Below, one piece after another: positions 14,856-19,536 of a DNA stretch of 19,536 nt. The notes beneath the pieces are model-generated. The model made no database searches. It was not told the DNA's origin and saw only the letters and a list, made by a program, of their open reading frames with translations. The position numbers were made by a program, and so were the translations under genes. Source of the stretch: Bacillota bacterium (lineage in GTDB: Bacteria > Bacillota > Clostridia > Acetivibrionales > DTU013); the NCBI GenBank assembly GCA_023435925.1, contig JAEZLF010000241.1:1-19536 (forward strand), written 5' to 3'. Position 1 is the first letter of the stretch, and every line of letters begins with the position of its first letter.

Positions 14856-15479
14856 TTGGAAATTACATCCGTAGAAAAAAGTAAGAAAAATAAGAACCGT
14901 TTATCGGTATATGTTGATGGAAAATTTTCATTCACCATCTCAGAGGAGGACTATATCTCTTTAAACCTTTATGAGAATCCTTCCCTTACAGAAGAAACCC
15001 TTGATTACATTAAAAACACCTTGAATTTTCGGGATGCCAAGTCCATTGCAGTCAGATATCTTTCGCTGAAGCTTCGTACTGAAAAAGAGGTAAGATCAAA
15101 GCTTCATGATGAAGGATATGACGAGGAGTGTATAGAGCATGTGATTGAAGAGCTGAAAGCAATTGGATATATTAATAATAAGTTGTATGCACAAAAATAT
15201 GTTTTTGACAGAAGTAAGCTGAAACCACTGTCCAAGAAACTGATGAAACAGGAGCTTCTGTCCAGGGGAATCTCAGAGGATATTGCCGATGAGGTACTGA
15301 ATGATTGGAAAGTGGAGGATTCTGTCGTTGCTGAAAGTCTGCTGAAGAAAAAATTTGGCAAATATGACATGAAAGACGAAAAAATATATAAAAAAGCAAC
15401 AATGTTCTTGCTTCACAGGGGTTTCTCATATGATTTAACCAGAGAAGCCCTTCGAAACGTTATAAAGGATTCGGAGTAG
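14856..15479 (+). CDS. recX: RecA regulator RecX
   Basis: A small cytoplasmic protein of 207 aa that binds RecA filaments and tunes recombination and SOS activity. The family layout is clear: an N-terminal beta-rich lead (YVDGKFSFTISEEDY), then repeated three-helix modules with motifs such as AIRYLSLKLRTEKEVRSKL-like and GYINNKLYAQKYV. It is long and Firmicute-like compared with enterobacterial RecX. The start is TTG at 14856 with GAGGTGGTG (14842-14850) five bases before; no suitable ATG is nearby. It lies directly after recA, the commonest position for this gene. Confidence 0.93.
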   Translation: MEITSVEKSKKNKNRLSVYVDGKFSFTISEEDYISLNLYENPSLTEETLDYIKNTLNFRDAKSIAVRYLSLKLRTEKEVRSKLHDEGYDEECIEHVIEELKAIGYINNKLYAQKYVFDRSKLKPLSKKLMKQELLSRGISEDIADEVLNDWKVEDSVVAESLLKKKFGKYDMKDEKIYKKATMFLLHRGFSYDLTREALRNVIKDSE

Positions 15480-15590
15480 AGACACAGGTACCACAGATTA
15501 TCATGCGAAACCTGTATGAACTTCGCAGAGGTTCTGTTCTATAGCTCCAATAATACGATACATTAGGGAAATGGAATATGACAAAATGAT

Positions 15591-15595
15591 AGGAG
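15591..15595 (+). promoter_or_regulatory. Ribosome binding site deciding the rimO start
   Basis: AGGAG lies nine bases before the TTG at 15605 and directly abuts the TTG at 15596, which therefore cannot use it. Confidence 0.55.
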
Positions 15596-15604
15596 TTGTA
15601 CAGA

Positions 15605-16945
15605 TTGGATAAGAATATCGGGCTTGTATCACTGGGATGCCCAAAAAATCTGGTAGACAGCGAGTTGATGCTGGGAGCCCTTAAAGGTCATGGGTATAAG
15701 ATCGTTACGGACAGTGATCAGGCTCAAATTATTATAGTAAACACCTGCGGGTTTATAGAAAGTGCTAAGCAGGAATCCATTAATACCATTATTGAAATGG
15801 CAAAATATAAGAAGCGCAACTGTGAACTGCTTATCGTTACCGGCTGCCTGGCTCAAAGATACCGGCAGATGATACTGGACGAAATACCTGAAGTGGATGC
15901 CGTCCTTGGTACAGGTAGTTACTCAGAGATTGCAGAAGTAATCAATCATGCTTATGAAGGCACTCATCCTGCCTTATATGGCGACCTTGAAGGCACAAAA
16001 TACCTGGAAGGAGATCGTGTACTGTCAACAGGAAATGGGTATGCTTATCTTAAAATTGCGGAAGGCTGTGACAATTGCTGTACCTATTGCATTATTCCTT
16101 CTTTGCGGGGACGCTTTCGAAGCAGAAAGATTGAAGATATTTTACATGAAGCGCAGAAGCTTGCTGCTGCAGGCATAAAAGAGGTTGTCCTTGTGGCTCA
16201 GGATACGACAAGGTACGGTCTTGACATCTATGGTACAAAGCAATTGACAGAGTTGATCCGAAAACTAAGCATGCTTGACGGTATAGAATGGATCCGTCTT
16301 CTATACTGTTACCCCGAAGAAATTGACGAACAGCTGATTCAGGAGATTGCCTCAAATAATAAGGTGTGTAAATATCTGGATATTCCCATTCAACATGCCA
16401 GTGATCCTGTTCTAAAAAGAATGGGACGAAGAGGGAAGAGCAGTGATACAGCCATGCTTCTTGATAAGCTTCGCAAGCAGATACCGGATATCGTGCTCAG
16501 AACCACTCTGATTGTGGGTTTTCCCGGAGAATCAGAAGAAGATTTTGAAATTTTGTATGAGTTCGTAAAAAAATATAGATTTGACAGGTTAGGCGTATTT
16601 ATGTATTCTAAAGAAGAAGATACACCGGCTGCAAAAATGAAAGAACAAATACCGTCAGGAACAAAAAAGAAACGTCATACCAAGTTGATGAAGCTCCAGT
16701 CGCAGATATCTGCCGAATTGAATGCAGAACGGCTTGGCAGGACCTATCAGGTATTGGTTGAAGGTGTTTCGGAGGATGGCATATTCTATTTTGGAAGAAG
16801 CTATGCAGAGGCTCCCGATATAGACGGTTTGATTTATTTTACAAGCAAAGAACCACTAGAAATAGGTCAAATGGTTCATGTAGAGATATTAAACAGTGAA
16901 GATTACGATTTAACAGGAGAGGTCATATATGAATCTGCCCAATAA
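15605..16945 (+). CDS. rimO: Ribosomal protein uS12 methylthiotransferase RimO
   Basis: A radical-SAM methylthiotransferase that modifies the conserved aspartate of ribosomal protein S12. The N-terminal UPF0004 domain carries the three cysteines for the auxiliary [4Fe-4S] cluster: Cys12 (SLGCPKN), Cys48 (NTCGF) and Cys81 (TGCLAQRY). The radical-SAM CxxxCxxC is Cys155, Cys159 and Cys162 within EGCDNCCTYCIIPSLRG; Cys158 is an extra, non-canonical cysteine. A TRAM domain closes the protein. SLGCPKNLVDSE and IIPSLRGRFRSR support RimO rather than MiaB. The start is TTG at 15605 (446 aa), chosen by spacing to AGGAG. The 3' end overlaps pgsA by 17 nt. Confidence 0.95.
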   Translation: MDKNIGLVSLGCPKNLVDSELMLGALKGHGYKIVTDSDQAQIIIVNTCGFIESAKQESINTIIEMAKYKKRNCELLIVTGCLAQRYRQMILDEIPEVDAVLGTGSYSEIAEVINHAYEGTHPALYGDLEGTKYLEGDRVLSTGNGYAYLKIAEGCDNCCTYCIIPSLRGRFRSRKIEDILHEAQKLAAAGIKEVVLVAQDTTRYGLDIYGTKQLTELIRKLSMLDGIEWIRLLYCYPEEIDEQLIQEIASNNKVCKYLDIPIQHASDPVLKRMGRRGKSSDTAMLLDKLRKQIPDIVLRTTLIVGFPGESEEDFEILYEFVKKYRFDRLGVFMYSKEEDTPAAKMKEQIPSGTKKKRHTKLMKLQSQISAELNAERLGRTYQVLVEGVSEDGIFYFGRSYAEAPDIDGLIYFTSKEPLEIGQMVHVEILNSEDYDLTGEVIYESAQ

Positions 16946-17546
16946 GATTACACTTTCGAGAATTTTCTTTATTCCTGTACTGATGGTCTTTATCATACCA
17001 ATACCGGATTTAATTATAAATGCCGGGTTTTTGCAGTTTATCAAACCACAGATGGAAGCTGTCAACCATTTTATATCCGCTTATGGTGGTTATATTGCAG
17101 CAGGCATATTTATCATTGCGTCCAGCACGGATGCAGTCGATGGATATATCGCCAGAAAGCACAAATTAGTCACGAACTTCGGCAAATTCCTTGACCCTAT
17201 CGCGGACAAGCTTCTGGTCACGGCCGCACTGATGGCACTTGTTCAAAGCGGTGATATCAATGCTTGGGCAGCCATGCTTATCATTGCCAGAGAGTTTATT
17301 GTAACCGGATTACGATTGGTTGCCGCCGGTGAAGGGATTGTAATATCTGCCAGCAAGCTGGGTAAATTGAAAACGGTGATGCAGGATATTGCTATTGTTG
17401 CCGCATTGCTTAAGAATTTTCCTATCAGCTTGTTTTCGGATTTTCAGTTCGATGATTATGCCATGCTGCTTGCAGTCATCATAACGATATACTCCCTTTA
17501 TGACTATATCAAAAAGAATGCAAAGGTTATTAATTCAGATATCTGA
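16929..17546 (+). CDS. pgsA: CDP-diacylglycerol-glycerol-3-phosphate 3-phosphatidyltransferase
   Basis: Makes phosphatidylglycerol phosphate from CDP-diacylglycerol and glycerol-3-phosphate, the committed step to phosphatidylglycerol and cardiolipin. It is an integral membrane enzyme of 205 aa. The CDP-alcohol phosphatidyltransferase motif D-x2-DG-x2-AR-x8-G-x3-D-x3-D is complete: Asp68, Asp71-Gly72, Ala75-Arg76, Gly85, Asp89 and Asp93. The N-terminal NLPNKITLSRIFFIPVLM is typical of PgsA. A spacer between the first helix and the motif is longer than in the shortest homologues. The ATG lies inside the end of rimO, nine bases after AGGAG (16915-16919), suggesting coupling. A strong terminator follows. 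Confidence 0.95.
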   Translation: MNLPNKITLSRIFFIPVLMVFIIPIPDLIINAGFLQFIKPQMEAVNHFISAYGGYIAAGIFIIASSTDAVDGYIARKHKLVTNFGKFLDPIADKLLVTAALMALVQSGDINAWAAMLIIAREFIVTGLRLVAAGEGIVISASKLGKLKTVMQDIAIVAALLKNFPISLFSDFQFDDYAMLLAVIITIYSLYDYIKKNAKVINSDI

Positions 17547-17556
17547 TCAATCTTGT

Positions 17557-17588
17557 GCCCTGCAAAGTAATCTGCAGGGCTTTTTTTT
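17557..17588 (+). terminator. Rho-independent terminator after pgsA
   Basis: GCCCTGCA (17557-17564) and TGCAGGGC (17573-17580) form a perfect 8-bp stem with an 8-nt loop, followed at once by eight T (17581-17588). It lies 10 nt after the pgsA stop and separates this run from fapR. Confidence 0.95.
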
Positions 17589-17697
17589 GTGACTACTGAA
17601 GGGGAGTACTACAGTAGGTGTCTGGAAACACAACCGGTATAAATTGTGCTGACGGTATCTGAATAATCACTTTTTTTTAATAATTTCTCGGAAATAG

Positions 17698-17726
17698 TTG
17701 CATACTTCATAAAAGTGTACTATACT
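17698..17726 (+). promoter_or_regulatory. Probable promoter of fapR
   Basis: TATACT (17721-17726) is a good -10 element. TTGCAT (17698-17703), 17 nt upstream, is a weak -35 (three of six). The 5' untranslated region would be about 75 nt. The rest of the 17589-17806 gap holds no gene; it has short inverted repeats and an eight-T run (17671-17678 area) without a stem. Confidence 0.55.
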
Positions 17727-17730
17727 TTTA
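17710..17730 (+). promoter_or_regulatory. 21-nt palindrome over the fapR promoter, candidate operator
   Basis: TAAAAGT and ACTTTTA arms are exact complements. The 21-nt unit is symmetric about C17720, with only one pair failing (G17717 against T17723). It covers part of the spacer and the whole -10 element, an ideal place for a repressor. FapR autoregulation in Bacillus suggests FapR as the binder, but the sequence differs from the TTAGTA-type sites known there. Confidence 0.5.
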
Positions 17731-17806
17731 TCATTAGGACATAGTAGCAGGTAATAATTATTAATTTGCTGAAATAAAAAAAATGATTGCGGGTGGTGTA
17801 AATGGA

Positions 17807-18370
17807 ATGAGCAGGTCATCCCTAGTAAAGAGAGAGCGGCAGCAGATACTGTCTGATAAGATTAAGCAGAATCCTTTTCTTACAGATGAAGAGTTGTCAG
17901 AATTATTTGCAGTCAGTGTTCCGACAATTCGTCTGGACAGACTTGAAATGGGAATACCGGAGCTCAGAGAGAGAATTAAGAATGTTGCGGAGCAAAATCA
18001 TAGTAAAGTTAAATCTCTTCAAAGTAAAGAAATCATTGGAGAGCTCATTGACATCAGTTTAGGTAAAAGCGGGGTGTCTATATTTGAAACAGACCGGACC
18101 ATGTCATTTGAAAAGACAAAGATCATCAGAGGCCACTTCATTTATTCATTGGCAGAATCTCTGGCCATTGCAGTAATTGATGCAGATGTCGCGCTAGTGG
18201 GCGTTGCAAACATTAAATATAAGACGCCTGTATATGCCGGAAGTAAGTTAATTGCAAAGGCCGAAGTGAAACGTGTCAGAGGAAGCAACTATATTGTATG
18301 GGTGAAAATTTACGAAAAACAAGTTGAAGTATTTCGTGGGAAATTCATTCTGGTTTCCCTTGAAAAATAG
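17807..18370 (+). CDS. fapR: Malonyl-CoA-responsive transcription factor FapR
   Basis: A repressor of fatty-acid and phospholipid genes whose DNA binding is released by malonyl-CoA. The 187 aa match B. subtilis FapR in length. The N-terminal DeoR-like helix-turn-helix is LTDEELSELFAVSVPTIRLDRLEMGIPELRERIK. The C-terminal hot-dog effector domain carries RGHFIYSLAESLAIAVIDADVALVG; the Arg in RGH matches the ligand-contacting region of the family. The start at 17807 was chosen because GGTGGTG (17792-17798) lies eight bases before it. The ATG at 17783 has only A-rich sequence upstream. plsX and fabH, classical FapR targets, follow directly. Confidence 0.93.
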   Translation: MSRSSLVKRERQQILSDKIKQNPFLTDEELSELFAVSVPTIRLDRLEMGIPELRERIKNVAEQNHSKVKSLQSKEIIGELIDISLGKSGVSIFETDRTMSFEKTKIIRGHFIYSLAESLAIAVIDADVALVGVANIKYKTPVYAGSKLIAKAEVKRVRGSNYIVWVKIYEKQVEVFRGKFILVSLEK

Positions 18371-18443
18371 CAGCAAACATAGTATTTTAATTATATTAGT
18401 AATTACATCATAAAATATAGAATTGATTCGGGAGTGACATGAT

Positions 18444-19535
18444 TTGAAGATATTAATTGATGCCATGGGTGGAGACAATGCACCTCACGCTATAGTAAAC
18501 GGAAGTATAGATGCGATCAAGAGCCAGGAAGGTTTTGATGTTGCTCTGATTGGAGATTGTGATCAGATCAACAAAATACTTGAAAAGCGCAAATTTTGCA
18601 GTCCAAGGCTTGAGGTTATCCATGCAAAAGAAGTTATAACGAATGAAGATGTTCCGACCCGAGCAATCAGAAGCAAGAAAAATTCATCCATGGTTGTCGG
18701 TTTTAACTTATTGAAAGAGAAAAAAGGGGATGTGCTGCTGTCTGCCGGTAATACCGGTGCTTTACTGACAGGTGCGCTATTCATTCTTGGAAGACTTAAG
18801 GGTGTTGACAGACCGGCATTGGGTGCAATGATACCAACGAAAGGCGGGAAATGTCTTTTAATTGATGCCGGACTTAATTCCAGTTGTAAACCTATAAATT
18901 ATGCTCAGTTTGGTATTTTCGGTTCCATATATATGAAATACCATTTCAATATGGAAAACCCTAAGGTAGGCCTAGTGAATATGGGAACCGAGGCCAAAAA
19001 AGGTACGGAAGTGTTGAAACAGGCTTATGAATTATTATCCTCAACAGATATTAATTTTATTGGAAACATTGAGGGTAAGGATATTCCTTTAGGCAATGTA
19101 GATGTTGCTGTCTGTGATGGTTACGTAGGAAATGTGATGCTGAAATTTCTCGAAGGAACCGGTAAATTCTTCGGATCATTTATGAAGAATATGTTTAAGC
19201 GTACGATTTTTTCCAAGCTTTCTGTTCTTTTCGTAATGAAGGATATGCTGAAGTTCAAGAAAATGATGGATCCTTCAGAGGATGGTGGAGCACCGATTTT
19301 AGGTGTTGATGGTATTGTAATTAAAAGCCACGGCAATTCAGATGATAAAACAATTAAAAATGTTATTCTGAAAGCTGTTAATCTTGCAAAAAGCTCTGTA
19401 TTTGACCATATAAAGGACAGCGTTGAAAAGATGGAGGTAAGTGATGGCGATAGACGGGAAAAAGAGCGTAAGCGTTGGCATTTTAGGAATAGGAAGTTAC
19501 GTCCCAGAAAAAATATTGAACAACTCAGACCTTGA
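18444..19535 (+). CDS. plsX: Phosphate acyltransferase PlsX
   Basis: Converts acyl-ACP and phosphate to acyl-phosphate, the acyl donor for PlsY in phospholipid synthesis; a peripheral membrane enzyme. The N-terminal ILIDAMGGDNAP is the family signature, and GDVLLSAGNTGALLTGALFILGRLKG and VCDGYVGNVMLKFLEG are conserved. The start is TTG at 18444 with GGAGTG (18431-18436) upstream. The frame ends at 19533-19535, giving 363 aa, about 25-30 longer than usual. Residues from about 334 (RREKERKRWHF onward) are Arg/Lys-rich and come from reading the fabH start in another frame. The 73-nt gap from fapR is AT-rich with no clear operator. Function is certain; the tail is odd. Confidence 0.95.
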   Translation: MKILIDAMGGDNAPHAIVNGSIDAIKSQEGFDVALIGDCDQINKILEKRKFCSPRLEVIHAKEVITNEDVPTRAIRSKKNSSMVVGFNLLKEKKGDVLLSAGNTGALLTGALFILGRLKGVDRPALGAMIPTKGGKCLLIDAGLNSSCKPINYAQFGIFGSIYMKYHFNMENPKVGLVNMGTEAKKGTEVLKQAYELLSSTDINFIGNIEGKDIPLGNVDVAVCDGYVGNVMLKFLEGTGKFFGSFMKNMFKRTIFSKLSVLFVMKDMLKFKKMMDPSEDGGAPILGVDGIVIKSHGNSDDKTIKNVILKAVNLAKSSVFDHIKDSVEKMEVSDGDRREKERKRWHFRNRKLRPRKNIEQLRP

Positions 19536-19536
19536 A
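19444..19536 (+). CDS. fabH: Beta-ketoacyl-ACP synthase III, first 31 codons only
   Basis: The N-terminus of the enzyme that condenses acetyl-CoA with malonyl-ACP to start fatty-acid synthesis. The 31 visible residues contain SVGILGIGSYVPEKILNNSDLE, which closely fits the first beta strand of FabH. The ATG at 19444 has GGAGGT (19433-19438) five bases upstream. It begins inside plsX and overlaps it by 92 nt to the plsX stop. The gene continues beyond the window, so the Cys-His-Asn active site cannot be checked. Confidence 0.9.
   Translation, partial: MAIDGKKSVSVGILGIGSYVPEKILNNSDLE

Noticed and set aside
15485..15535. Competing inverted repeats (ACAGGT/ACCTGT and AACCT/AGGTT) between recX and rimO
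   Set aside because: Arms of only 5-6 bp with 15-20-nt loops are expected by chance; no promoter or T-run supports them.
17752..17763. Perfect palindrome TAATAATTATTA upstream of fapR
   Set aside because: Only A and T in an AT-rich leader, so self-complementarity is likely by chance; the 21-nt palindrome at the promoter is the better operator candidate.
19440..19535. Programmed frameshift producing a PlsX-FabH fusion
   Set aside because: No slippery heptamer with a downstream structure is evident, and fabH has its own ATG with a well-placed GGAGGT.
1..19536. CRISPR array, toxin-antitoxin pair, defence island, transposon or prophage
   Set aside because: No regularly spaced repeats, no transposase or integrase motifs, and every large frame is accounted for by a recognised chromosomal family.

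Overview
The window looks like chromosomal DNA of a low-GC Gram-positive anaerobe of the class Clostridia. The reasons are strong GGAGG-type ribosome binding sites, several TTG starts, a Gram-positive-type LexA box before recA, a fapR-plsX-fabH lipid locus and a ferredoxin-dependent indolepyruvate oxidoreductase. I cannot name the genus. No rRNA, tRNA, CRISPR array, transposase or phage gene was found. Most of the window is ordinary core chromosome, densely packed; no gap reaches 300 bases, and the largest (17547-17806, 3834-4066, 5854-6054, 10523-10713) are each described.

Region 1 (1-5853, + strand) is an aryl-acid / aromatic 2-oxoacid module. It holds a 5'-truncated sodium:solute symporter, iorA and iorB (indolepyruvate:ferredoxin oxidoreductase), a phenylacetate-CoA ligase and a tandem ACT-domain protein. 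Together they could import an arylacetate, activate it to arylacetyl-CoA and interconvert it with the arylpyruvate. The module could serve fermentation of aromatic amino acids or, in reverse, their salvage. The leaders of iorA and paaK contain hairpins.

Region 2 (5854-6054) separates convergent genes and is mostly one long interrupted palindrome (5934-6024). Part of it recurs, inverted, in the iorB-paaK gap.

Region 3 (6055-10522, - strand) is a three-gene operon: a MoxR-type AAA+ ATPase, a DUF58 protein and a membrane-anchored transglutaminase-like protein. The set is widespread, and its exact role is unknown.

Region 4 (10641-17588, + strand) is a housekeeping run: cinA, murJ, recA, recX, rimO and pgsA. 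cinA has a good sigma-A promoter. recA has its own near-consensus promoter with a LexA box just downstream. The run ends at a clear intrinsic terminator after pgsA.

Region 5 (17589-19536, + strand) is the lipid-synthesis locus: fapR, plsX and the first 31 codons of fabH. A near-perfect 21-nt palindrome lies over the fapR promoter. plsX overlaps fabH by 92 nt, giving PlsX a basic C-terminal tail read out of frame from the fabH start.

I see no evidence for a wholly new system. The items most worth a second look are the long palindrome and its possible repeat family, the structured leaders in the aryl-acid cluster, the plsX-fabH overlap and the fapR palindrome.
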